12,745 nucleotides of DNA from an uncultured bacterium. Lineage in GTDB: Bacteria > Patescibacteriota > Minisyncoccia > Phycocordibacterales > UBA918. Position 1 is the first letter of the stretch. Each line of letters starts with the position of its first letter. The stretch lies in NCBI GenBank assembly GCA_913046815.1, contig CAJWTE010000014.1, forward strand, positions 1 through 12,745, given 5' to 3'. Positions 1-6,156 of this stretch are shown one piece after another. Under the pieces are notes generated by a model. It was given only the letters and a program-made list of their open reading frames with translations. It was not told the DNA's origin and did no database searches. Position numbers and translations under genes: made by a program.

Positions 1-236
1 ACGGAGTAGCTACCTTAATAGGTGAGCAAACATTTGGAAAAGGATCTGTGCAAGAATTAGTTGACTTGCCGACGAGCGCTTCTCTAAAGGTGACTGTTGC
101 TAGGTGGCTGACTCCGGAAAGTCATTCAATTTCCCTTAATGGTCTTACCCCAGACATTGTAGTGGAAAAAGATATTGATTTGATTTTAGCAGGTGGTGAC
201 AATCAATTAGACGTAGCTATTGATTATTTTAACTAA
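1..236 (+). CDS. S41 C-terminal processing protease, C-terminal end (partial)
   Basis: The frame is open from the window edge, so this is the 3' part of a gene that starts upstream. It reads GVATLIGEQTFGKGSVQ, then LKVTVARWLTPESHSIS and GLTPDIVVEK. These are the standard closing motifs of CtpA/Prc-type S41 serine proteases. The Lys of TFGKGS (codon 39-41) corresponds to the catalytic general-base Lys of the Ser/Lys dyad; the Ser and the PDZ domain would lie upstream and are not visible. Family members are exported or membrane-anchored and trim proteins at their C-termini in the envelope. About 40 residues follow the LKVTVARW strand, which is normal for the family. The stop is TAA at 234-236, and a GC-rich hairpin begins 3 nt later. 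Family assignment is firm; the exact paralogue cannot be decided. Confidence 0.93.
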   Translation, partial: GVATLIGEQTFGKGSVQELVDLPTSASLKVTVARWLTPESHSISLNGLTPDIVVEKDIDLILAGGDNQLDVAIDYFN

Positions 237-239
237 TAA

Positions 240-261
240 GGCCGGCGCGAATGCGCCGGCC
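240..261. terminator. GC-rich perfect hairpin between convergent genes
   Basis: GGCCGGCGC (240-248), loop GAAT, GCGCCGGCC (253-261): a perfect 9-bp stem. It lies between the stop of the S41 protease on the plus strand and the stop of the small minus-strand gene (268-270), so it could end transcripts from both sides. There is no U-run on either strand, so it is not a textbook intrinsic terminator. It may act as a 3' stability element or need a factor. The stem is directly visible; the role is inferred. Confidence 0.6.
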
Positions 262-267
262 AACCAA

Positions 268-540
268 TTACTTAGAAATGGAGAGTAATAGAACCGACAA
301 GTTGCCGCTTACGAACATGCTTCCATCATCAATGCGAGCTGCAAAACTTTGTAGCCTACCGGATTGATAGCAAAAGACTCTCCATTGTAACTCTTCAGGA
401 ATGGAAACCCCAAATGTATTTTTGGCCTCCGCAGCAAACTGCACACTGTCATCGCGGGCCGCTGCATCCTGCCGAACGATAGCATCTGTAGCAGCCTTCA
501 ACTTTGCTGCACGTTTACCCCTGGACAATCTTCTCCTCAT
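268..540 (-). CDS. Small basic protein of unknown function (90 aa)
   Basis: I do not recognise this protein. I start it at the ATG at 540: GGAGGT lies 2 nt upstream (548-543), a perfect Shine-Dalgarno core, and the longer TTG start at 552 would place that motif inside the gene. The first 15 residues are strongly basic (MRRRLSRGKRAAKLK). An Ala-rich, probably helical segment follows (about 16-42). The C-terminal half has alternating hydrophobic residues (RVFCYQSGRLQSFAARI, then MFVSGNLSVLLLSIS), suggesting a small alpha/beta domain. There is one Cys and no membrane segment. The coding sequence looks richer in G+C than its neighbours, and it is the only gene here with a strong ribosome binding site. 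It is transcribed alone, divergent from rplI. The basic N-terminus could bind nucleic acid, but that is speculation. Confidence 0.6.
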   Translation of the reverse strand: MRRRLSRGKRAAKLKAATDAIVRQDAAARDDSVQFAAEAKNTFGVSIPEELQWRVFCYQSGRLQSFAARIDDGSMFVSGNLSVLLLSISK

Positions 541-592
541 CTTTACCTCCAAAAGTTCAATTCTTTCTTAGACTACCAAATGACTGTAAAAA

Positions 593-601
593 TGCTATAG
601 T
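593..601 (+). promoter_or_regulatory. Extended -10 promoter for rplI
   Basis: TGCTATAGT is an extended -10 element (TGn plus TATAGT at 596-601) with no recognisable -35. The predicted start is near 608, giving a leader of about 24 nt to the rplI ATG, with no Shine-Dalgarno motif in it. The same 9-mer forms the -10 of the strong promoter at 6915-6943. The core CTATAG is palindromic, so the small minus-strand gene could use it too. Confidence 0.5.
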
Positions 602-631
602 AGTCACCAAATTAATGGATAAATTGACATT

Positions 632-1072
632 ATGAAAGTAATTCTTATGCAAGATGTTGCCAAGCTCGGGCGCAGTCACACTGTAGTTGAAGTTCCTAAT
701 GGCTATGGTTTGAATCAACTTATACCAAAAGGATTGGCATTGCCTGCAACGCCAAACAATCTAAAAAAGTTGAGTGCTGACCAGCAGAAAGAGGAAGCCG
801 ATTCCGCGGTAGTAAATCAAAAATTCTTTGCAGGGCTAGAGAAGCTAGGTGATGAACGAATCTCAGTATCAGCTGAGGCAAATGAACAAGGGCACTTGTT
901 TGCCGCTTTGAGTGCTTTTAATATTCAAGAAGCCTTACAAGCTAAAGGTATAGAATTTTCAGACGGTCAGATTCACATTAAGTCGCCAATTAAAGAATTG
1001 GGTGAGCATGAAGTGTTTCTAATGAATGGTACCGATGAAGCTGTATTACCAATTTTAGTGGAAGCAAAGTAG
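632..1072 (+). CDS. rplI: 50S ribosomal protein L9 (bL9)
   Basis: A 146-residue protein with the two-domain L9 architecture. The N-terminal rRNA-binding domain (about 1-45) begins MKVILMQDVAKLG and contains PNGYGLNQLIPKGLALP, matching the family's GYaRNfLiP signature although the central residues differ. A charged connecting helix (about 46-76) is followed by a C-terminal domain (about 78-146). L9 binds 23S rRNA at the base of the L1 stalk and affects reading-frame maintenance. It is close to full family length. There is no Shine-Dalgarno sequence before the ATG. The next gene starts 1 nt after the TAG stop, so the two are probably cotranscribed and perhaps translationally coupled. The usual partners rpsF, ssb and rpsR are not adjacent. 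Confidence 0.95.
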   Translation: MKVILMQDVAKLGRSHTVVEVPNGYGLNQLIPKGLALPATPNNLKKLSADQQKEEADSAVVNQKFFAGLEKLGDERISVSAEANEQGHLFAALSAFNIQEALQAKGIEFSDGQIHIKSPIKELGEHEVFLMNGTDEAVLPILVEAK

Positions 1073-1073
1073 T

Positions 1074-1772
1074 ATGATCCGACAGATTCTGTTGACATTG
1101 GCAGGTTCCGTTATTTTGCTAGCTGCTTTGGTTTATTTTACAGAAGAAACTCCGTCTCCTGAATTACTTGTCAGTGACGACGTAGCTGACTTACAAGGCC
1201 CACTTACAAGAGAAGAGCAGGAATCAAGTAAATTAGAGAATCCAATTAACTTACACAATATGAACCCTATAGCTATTATTTCAACAAACTACGGAGTTAT
1301 TGAACTTGAATTGTTCGCTGATACCATGCCGGTAACTGCTGGAAACTTTACAAAGTTGGCAGAAGAGGGCTTCTATAACGGTACTAAGTTTCATCGAGTA
1401 ATTTCAGACTTCATGGTCCAGGGCGGAGACCCTAATTCCAAAGGCACTGACGAGTCCACTTACGGTACAGGTAGTCCAGGTTATACCATTCAGGACGAGC
1501 ATGTTGCAGGTGAAATGCTGTCAAATGTAAAAGGTACTATTGCTATGGCCAATAGTGGCCCCAATACTGGTGGGAGTCAGTTTTTTATTAACCTGGCAGA
1601 TAATACTTATTTGGACTTCGACAAGGAGCCTTTGCAGTCAAAACACCCTGTCTTTGGAAGGGTGGTTAGTGGCATGGATGTAGTAGAGAAAATTGGTGTA
1701 GTCGAGACTAAGGAAAGAGATATTCCAGTAGAACCAATTGTGGTTGAAAAAATTGAAATTGTGCGACCATAG
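1074..1772 (+). CDS. Membrane-anchored cyclophilin-type peptidyl-prolyl isomerase
   Basis: A 232-residue protein. Residues 5-22 form one hydrophobic segment after a short basic start (MIRQ), predicting an N-in signal anchor with the rest outside the membrane. An acidic linker (about 23-62) precedes a cyclophilin domain (about 65-232). Its landmarks are FHRVISDFMVQGGDP (catalytic Arg108, Gln116), GTIAMANSGPNTGGSQFFI (Gln169, Phe170) and HPVFGRVVSGMDVV. The position of the cyclosporin-contacting Trp of human CypA is not Trp, as in many bacterial members. It would catalyse cis-trans isomerisation of X-Pro bonds in exported proteins. The ATG is 1 nt after rplI, with at best a weak GGAAG upstream. 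A strong terminator follows the stop by about 15 nt. Confidence 0.93.
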   Translation: MIRQILLTLAGSVILLAALVYFTEETPSPELLVSDDVADLQGPLTREEQESSKLENPINLHNMNPIAIISTNYGVIELELFADTMPVTAGNFTKLAEEGFYNGTKFHRVISDFMVQGGDPNSKGTDESTYGTGSPGYTIQDEHVAGEMLSNVKGTIAMANSGPNTGGSQFFINLADNTYLDFDKEPLQSKHPVFGRVVSGMDVVEKIGVVETKERDIPVEPIVVEKIEIVRP

Positions 1773-1786
1773 CTCCATATTTCCAA

Positions 1787-1836
1787 TCCCACAAAAAATG
1801 CCTTGAGTCCATGACTCAAGGCATTTTTTTGTGGGA
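1787..1836. terminator. Bidirectional intrinsic terminator, cyclophilin / rpmA
   Basis: The 11-bp stem TGCCTTGAGTC (1799-1809) / GACTCAAGGCA (1813-1823) has a CAT loop. It is flanked by A6 on the left and T7 (1824-1830) on the right, then by TCCCAC / GTGGGA extensions. The A and T tracts give a U-run on each strand, so it serves both the plus-strand cyclophilin (stop 1772) and the convergent rpmA (stop at 1844). Confidence 0.93.
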
Positions 1837-1843
1837 TGAATGA

Positions 1844-2122
1844 CTAGGAGATAACCACGTCTACTACTTTTTTCGTCACTGTACTACCGTCAAAACGGGT
1901 TTTTCGCTTGTTCTTGAAGGAAACAGTCCCTCCTCTGACAGCATAAAGAGTATGGTCGTTACCAACCTTTACGTTTTTGCCAGCTTCGATTTTAGTGCCT
2001 CTTTGACGGACAATAACTTCACCGTTCTTTACGATTTGTCCATCACCTCGTTTGACTCCCAAAAATTTTGGCTGAGAGTCACGAAGGTTTTTACTTGATC
2101 CACCTGATCGTTTGGTTGACAT
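1844..2122 (-). CDS. rpmA: 50S ribosomal protein L27 (bL27)
   Basis: A 92-residue protein with the classic L27 layout. The flexible basic N-terminus starts MSTKRSGGSSKNLRDS, with LGVKRGDGQIV next, then VIVRQRGTKIEAGKNVKVGNDHTLYA, the family's most conserved strand region. The C-terminal part ends in a short basic and hydrophobic tail. The N-terminal tail reaches the peptidyl-transferase centre and contacts tRNA. There is no Firmicutes-type cleavable extension; the lysines and glycines begin right after Met. The gene stands alone, without rplU (L21), its frequent partner. It diverges from the Ada-like gene over only 43 bp. No Shine-Dalgarno motif is visible; a TATATT lies 26 nt upstream of the ATG on its strand. 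Confidence 0.96.
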   Translation of the reverse strand: MSTKRSGGSSKNLRDSQPKFLGVKRGDGQIVKNGEVIVRQRGTKIEAGKNVKVGNDHTLYAVRGGTVSFKNKRKTRFDGSTVTKKVVDVVIS

Positions 2123-2165
2123 AAGTTATAATTTATTTAAGTGGCAGTAATATACGATAAATAAG

Positions 2166-2534
2166 ATGAAATATCAACTACCTAACTGGTTATCAAAGGC
2201 TTTTGAAGCAGATAAAATTTATGTTTCAATTCTGTTAGTATCTATATCACTATCTTCGTTTGGGGTGGGGCGACTTTCGATCCAATTTGAGTCTAAGTCC
2301 GAAAGACAACCGGTTTCTCTATACGCTTCTCTCGCGAATTCAAAGGAGCCTGATAGCTCTGGGGTGAACACTCAGACCGGTAAATACGTTGCGTCTGTCA
2401 GTGGTAGTAAATATCATCTAATAAGTTGCGGTAGTGCCAATCAGATAGCTGAGAAAAACAGGATATATTTTGTGACTGAGGAAGACGCTAGGGCCGGCGG
2501 TTATGAACGTGCTGGTAACTGCAAGGGATGGTAG
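2166..2534 (+). CDS. Membrane-anchored protein with Ada-like Cys/His domain
   Basis: A 122-residue protein. A hydrophobic segment at about 18-35 follows a mildly basic N-terminus, and a low-complexity linker (about 40-78) leads to a compact C-terminal module at 80-122. The module reads KYHLISCGSANQI, NRIYFVTEEDARAGGYERAG, NC. The pattern YHxxxC...N+xxF.teeeA...GY....C is that of the Ada metal-binding-like domain often seen at the C-terminus of nucleases and surface proteins in CPR genomes (from memory). His84, Cys88 and Cys119 are candidate ligands. Only two Cys are present, against four in the zinc site of true Ada, so metal binding is uncertain. Topology suggests the module lies outside the membrane. 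No methyltransferase or nuclease domain is attached, so it may be a binding or structural module. Confidence 0.7.
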   Translation: MKYQLPNWLSKAFEADKIYVSILLVSISLSSFGVGRLSIQFESKSERQPVSLYASLANSKEPDSSGVNTQTGKYVASVSGSKYHLISCGSANQIAEKNRIYFVTEEDARAGGYERAGNCKGW

Positions 2535-2617
2535 GAAATTCATCTTTTGTGGCAAACAAGACGTTCTGAGTCTTCCCACAGCAAGACAACTGCTTCTGAA
2601 TTAGCCACTTTCAGTCA

Positions 2618-2623
2618 TATAAG
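2618..2623 (+). promoter_or_regulatory. Possible -10 box for the exonuclease-like gene
   Basis: TATAAG ends 13 nt before the ATG at 2637, predicting a transcript start near 2630 and a leader of about 7 nt. No convincing -35 is present. The intervening GAGGGT abuts the ATG, too close to act as a normal Shine-Dalgarno sequence. Weak support. Confidence 0.3.
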
Positions 2624-2636
2624 TTAAAATGAGGGT

Positions 2637-3230
2637 ATGTTAGTTGTCGATGTAGAAGGATCAGGTACTGAGTACGATAAGCACTCAGTTGTTTCTATTG
2701 GGGCTATAGATATGAGTGAACTCGGTAGGCAGTTCTATGGAGAATGTCATATTTGGGAAGGGGCTCATATAATGGAGGGTGCTTTGGAGGTAAATGGTTT
2801 TACAGAAGCAGAAATAACAGACCCAAACAAGAAGACTGAAGCTGCCTTGGTAACGGAATTTTTAGAGTGGACAGAAAATATGAGTGATAGAACATTGGCT
2901 GGACAAAATGTTTCCTATGATAGAGATATGTTAAAAGCAGCATCTGAAAGAGCAGGATTGTCTTGGACCTTAGCTTATCGGACACTAGATACCCATTCAT
3001 TGTGCTGGATGCATATGATTAAGAGTGGGGAACAGCCGCCAATCGACCAACAACACAAAAGAAGTGCATTAAACTTGGATGCCGTCCTTAACTATTGTGG
3101 AATTCCTGATGAACCTTCGCCACACAACGCTTTGACAGGTGCCAAATCACATGCCGAGGTTATTTCTAGATTATTATACAATCGGCCACTTCTCCCCGAA
3201 TTTGAAGAATTCAGAATACCTTGGCTGTAA
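2637..3230 (+). CDS. DnaQ-fold (DEDDh) 3'-5' exonuclease-like protein
   Basis: A 197-residue single-domain protein with the RNase H-like exonuclease layout. Motif I is VVDVEGSG (Asp5, Glu7; usually DxE in DTETTG). Motif II is AGQNVSYDRDML (Asp95). Motif III is SPHNALTGAKSHAEVISRLLY. In canonical DEDDh enzymes motif III is HxAxxDA; here the second acid is replaced by Gly168, while His163 is kept. Three of four metal-binding acids plus the His therefore remain. The C-terminus (LLPEFEEFRIPWL) resembles a tail I associate with CPR members of this family, from memory. It may be a nuclease with altered metal use or a nucleic-acid-binding relative. It is not part of a DNA polymerase III alpha subunit here. 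The only nearby ATG further upstream (2629) hits a stop after four codons. Confidence 0.8.
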   Translation: MLVVDVEGSGTEYDKHSVVSIGAIDMSELGRQFYGECHIWEGAHIMEGALEVNGFTEAEITDPNKKTEAALVTEFLEWTENMSDRTLAGQNVSYDRDMLKAASERAGLSWTLAYRTLDTHSLCWMHMIKSGEQPPIDQQHKRSALNLDAVLNYCGIPDEPSPHNALTGAKSHAEVISRLLYNRPLLPEFEEFRIPWL

Positions 3231-3235
3231 GCAAG

Positions 3236-3244
3236 TGCTACAAT
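3236..3244 (+). promoter_or_regulatory. Extended -10 promoter for the LOG-family gene
   Basis: TGCTACAAT: TGn followed directly by TACAAT (3239-3244), with no good -35. The predicted start is near 3251, leaving a leader of about 20 nt with no Shine-Dalgarno sequence. It has the same design as the rplI promoter and may drive the LOG, pgi and ROK genes together. Confidence 0.45.
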
Positions 3245-3270
3245 TGAGCAAAGATTAGTTTTGTTATTTT

Positions 3271-4002
3271 ATGTTTGCGAAAAAAAGTTCTAAAAAAAGT
3301 AAAGGTGCTGACTCGTCTGGTACATGCAGAGTGGTCACTGACTTACTGGGAGCAGATGGTGACGCAATTGAGAGTTGGCGTATATTTAGGATTATGGCCG
3401 AGTTTGTGGAGGGTTTTGAGGCTTTAAGATTATTAGGGAAAGCCGTAACAATTTTTGGCGGTTCAAGAATTAAACCCAATGACCCATATTATAAGATGGC
3501 GGAAGAACTAGCCTACAAGCTAGCCAAGAAAGATTTTGCGGTGATTACCGGCGGTGGCCCAGGTATTATGGAGGCAGCCAACGTTGGCGCTTTTAAAGCC
3601 GGAGGCAAGTCGATTGGTCTAAATATTGAGCTTCCGTTTGAGCAACATCCAAATGCTTACACTACCGATACACTTGAGTTTGATTTCTTTTTCTCCCGAA
3701 AAGTAATGTTAGCCTTTGCTTCTGAAGTGTACATTTTTATGCCGGGAGGCTTCGGTACGATGGATGAGTTTTTTGAAATTGTTACGCTGGTACAAACTAA
3801 AAAGATAGAGCCTATTCCAGTTGTTCTGATCGGTAATGATTTCTGGGAGCCAATTTTACAAAATATAAAGATCAATATGGTAGACAAGTTTGGTACTGTA
3901 TCTAAGGAAGCCATGGAGATTGTTCATCTAGTTGACAGTGTAGATGATGCTTACGAATACATTATCGCGTCAACCAAGAACAGGTGCGGGATACAATACT
4001 AA
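3271..4002 (+). CDS. LOG family (TIGR00730-type) Rossmann-fold protein
   Basis: A 243-residue protein. After a Lys/Ser-rich tail (about 1-17) comes one Rossmann-like domain with the two LOG signatures: VITGGGPGIMEAANVGA (about 91-107) and MPGGFGTMDEFFEI (about 157-170). The PGGxGTxxE motif is the phosphoribohydrolase signature. Characterised relatives cleave cytokinin riboside 5'-monophosphates or other nucleoside monophosphates such as AMP to a free base plus ribose-5-phosphate. The CPR substrate is unknown; nucleotide salvage is the likeliest role. Arg143 (FFSRK) and Glu166 match conserved active-site positions. Six nt separate its stop from pgi, suggesting one transcript. No Shine-Dalgarno sequence precedes the ATG. 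Confidence 0.92.
   Translation: MFAKKSSKKSKGADSSGTCRVVTDLLGADGDAIESWRIFRIMAEFVEGFEALRLLGKAVTIFGGSRIKPNDPYYKMAEELAYKLAKKDFAVITGGGPGIMEAANVGAFKAGGKSIGLNIELPFEQHPNAYTTDTLEFDFFFSRKVMLAFASEVYIFMPGGFGTMDEFFEIVTLVQTKKIEPIPVVLIGNDFWEPILQNIKINMVDKFGTVSKEAMEIVHLVDSVDDAYEYIIASTKNRCGIQY
3992..3997 (+). promoter_or_regulatory. Possible internal -10 box ahead of pgi
   Basis: TACAAT lies inside the last codons of the LOG gene and ends 11 nt before the pgi ATG, predicting a leader of about 5 nt. There is no clear -35. It could supply extra pgi transcription besides read-through. Confidence 0.3.
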
Positions 4003-4008
4003 TAATTT

Positions 4009-5262
4009 ATGATATTAAATTATCATGACGACAAAAGAGTGAGAGAAAGGCATTTTGCCAAAGCCGCCAAGCGACTTCGTGTTTATGATGAAAAGTTAAA
4101 CACTGTTTTATCGACTGCGGATAAGACATGTCCTGAATACGCGTTAGCTTCTGTGTTTGACGCTGCATACATTGATGAATGTAAGAAGTTGGTTACTGAT
4201 TTGGGCAAGGTCAAACATGTGATATTGATTGGAATCGGCGGATCGTCTCTTGCTACTGAAGCCATACATAATGTGTTGGTCGATCAGCACACTCCTAAAC
4301 TACACGTACTGTCAGCGGTCAGTTCCGTTAATCTTAAATACATCTTAGAACAATTGAAATCAGTGCAGAAAGCCACTGACTTAGCGTTGTGTGTAGTCAG
4401 CAAGTCGGGGTCAACAATAGAAACTCTCACCAATGCAGAAGCCGTATTAGCGAGTCTCCGGGAGCAATTTGGACATGACATTTACAAGAGAACGATAGTA
4501 ATAAGCTCTCCAGAGAGTAAGCTACACAAGAAAGCTAGAGAACTAGGAACTCATATGATTACATTGCCAACTGCCTTATCTGGACGTTTTTCTGTTTTTT
4601 CTGCTGCCAGCCTAGTGCCCTTGTTGTTACTTGGTCATGATATAGATTCTTTGTTAGAAGGAGCCAAAGGTGCAAGCAGTGTCACGGCGAAGGCTATAGC
4701 AGTTACAAATACAGGTAGACTATTTCGCTATTATAAGTTGCGATATAGAATATTGAATGTCTTCGTATTTCCGGCCCGTCTGTATTCATTAGGACTGTGG
4801 TACCAGCAGTTGCTGAGTGAAAGTTTGGGTAAAACAATCAACACGCGGGGTAATAAAATTAAACCGATTTTCGTTACTTCTGTTAGTACACCAGTGCAAC
4901 TTCATTCTACGGCCCAATTGTATTTCAGTGGTCGACGCGACGTTTTTTTTAACTTTTTATCATTTGATGAACTGTCCAATATAAAATTGCCAGCCGATAC
5001 TGTTCTGACAGAAAATCTAAAGAACAGATCGGTTGAAGAGGTGACCTCTACAATATACGCAGGCGTTATCCAGTCTTTGGAAGATATGAGACTGCCATTT
5101 TCTACAACATACTTGGATGGTGATTTGAGTTATTCTCTTGGTATGTACATGGCTACCAAAATGAGAGAGGTGATGTATTTAGGGGAGTTGATGCAGGTTG
5201 ACGTTTTCAATCAACCCAATATTGAGTCTTATAAGCAACACATTAGAGATATTCTTGTTTAA
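4009..5262 (+). CDS. pgi: Glucose-6-phosphate isomerase (short form)
   Basis: A 417-residue phosphoglucose isomerase with two SIS-type subdomains. The first has LIGIGGSSLA (about 73-82) and VVSKSGSTIETL (about 129-140), which bind the sugar phosphate. GRFSVFSAASLVPLLLLG (about 192-209) follows. The second carries LLSESLGK (Glu271, catalytic base position), STPVQLHSTAQLYFSGRRD (His299, ring-opening His position) and FNQPNIESYK (Lys409, matching the Lys of FDQxGVExGK). All key residues are present although it is shorter than the common 445-550 aa. It interconverts glucose-6-P and fructose-6-P in the cytoplasm. A ROK kinase starts 2 nt after its stop, making a two-step sugar entry module. There is no Shine-Dalgarno sequence. 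A bifunctional PGI/PMI is possible but unsupported. Confidence 0.94.
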   Translation: MILNYHDDKRVRERHFAKAAKRLRVYDEKLNTVLSTADKTCPEYALASVFDAAYIDECKKLVTDLGKVKHVILIGIGGSSLATEAIHNVLVDQHTPKLHVLSAVSSVNLKYILEQLKSVQKATDLALCVVSKSGSTIETLTNAEAVLASLREQFGHDIYKRTIVISSPESKLHKKARELGTHMITLPTALSGRFSVFSAASLVPLLLLGHDIDSLLEGAKGASSVTAKAIAVTNTGRLFRYYKLRYRILNVFVFPARLYSLGLWYQQLLSESLGKTINTRGNKIKPIFVTSVSTPVQLHSTAQLYFSGRRDVFFNFLSFDELSNIKLPADTVLTENLKNRSVEEVTSTIYAGVIQSLEDMRLPFSTTYLDGDLSYSLGMYMATKMREVMYLGELMQVDVFNQPNIESYKQHIRDILV

Positions 5263-5264
5263 GT

Positions 5265-6110
5265 ATGAGCTACGTTTTATTTGATATTGGAGGTACAAAT
5301 ACCAGAGTCGCTATTAGCGAGGACGTGAAAACTTTTGGTAAAACAGTGAAGTTCGATACACCCAACGACTTTAAGGAAGGTATTACTCTCATTGAAAAAG
5401 CTGTGAGAGAGCTAACCAAAAGTGAAATCAGGGGTGTTGCCGGGGGAATTCGAGGTGTGTTAAATGAAGAAAAAACTGAGATGCTGGTTGATGGGGGGGC
5501 TGTCTTGACTGATTGGGAGGAAAAGCCGCTAGTCAATGAGCTTAAAGCTAGGTTTAAGGCGCCAGTATACCTGGAAAATGACGCTGCCATTGTTGGCCTT
5601 GGAGAGGCAATGTATGGTGCCGGACAAGGCGAGGAGATCGTTGTGTACCTTACGATTAGTAGTGGTGTAGGCGGCGCAAAGATCGAGTCAGGGGAAGTTG
5701 ATAAAGCAAGCTATGGGTTTGAACCAGGACATCAGATTTTGGATATTGATCACACTATTTTAGGAGAGGATGAGGAGCCTACGCTGGAGAATTTAGTTTC
5801 GGGTATGGCGATTGAAGAGAGAATGGGTTGTAAACCTTATGATATAAGTCAGCAAGATGCTGTTTGGGATCAACTAGCGTATTATTTAGCTCACGGTATC
5901 AGAAACACAATTCTTTACTGGTCACCCGATATTGTGGTTTTGGGTGGTTCCATGATTGTTGGTGATCCTCGTATCTTATTGAAAGACGTGGAAACCCATA
6001 CAGCGGAGTTAATGGCAAACCTTATGCCTGTGCCCAGTATAGTAGATGCCAAACTCGGCGATTCAGGTGGGCTGTATGGAGCAATGGCTATACTTAACAG
6101 ACTTGCTTAA
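5265..6110 (+). CDS. ROK-family sugar kinase, probably glucokinase-like
   Basis: A 281-residue ASKHA-fold kinase. FDIGGTNTR (6-14) is the first phosphate loop. YLENDAAIVGLGEA (102-115) holds the presumed catalytic Asp106 after Asn105. YLTISSGVGGAKI (128-140) is the second phosphate loop. FEPGH (152-156) is the ROK ExGH motif, and VVLGGSM (224-230) lies in the adenosine region. The CxCGxxGCxE zinc cluster that normally follows ExGH is absent; an acidic DIDHTILGEDEEPT stretch takes its place. The protein contains a single Cys. The pairing with pgi, 2 nt apart, argues for glucose phosphorylation, but other hexoses or amino sugars cannot be excluded. DNA-binding ROK repressors carry an N-terminal helix-turn-helix, which this lacks. 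Start is probably by translational coupling. Confidence 0.9.
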   Translation: MSYVLFDIGGTNTRVAISEDVKTFGKTVKFDTPNDFKEGITLIEKAVRELTKSEIRGVAGGIRGVLNEEKTEMLVDGGAVLTDWEEKPLVNELKARFKAPVYLENDAAIVGLGEAMYGAGQGEEIVVYLTISSGVGGAKIESGEVDKASYGFEPGHQILDIDHTILGEDEEPTLENLVSGMAIEERMGCKPYDISQQDAVWDQLAYYLAHGIRNTILYWSPDIVVLGGSMIVGDPRILLKDVETHTAELMANLMPVPSIVDAKLGDSGGLYGAMAILNRLA

Positions 6111-6130
6111 AGTAGATTTCGCATTACACT
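6103..6130 (+). promoter_or_regulatory. Possible promoter for the slipin gene
   Basis: TTGCTT (6103-6108), 16-bp spacer, TACACT (6125-6130). The predicted start near 6137 gives a leader of about 20 nt. The -35 part overlaps the end of the ROK gene. Moderate match only. Confidence 0.35.
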
Positions 6131-6156
6131 AACTAGATAGTAGCTAAATTTTTCTT

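Noticed and set aside
2548..2580. Nested inverted repeats (TGTGG/CCACA around AAGAC/GTCTT) after the Ada-like gene
   Set aside because: Short 5-bp arms with an internal mismatch and no U-run; too weak to call a terminator.
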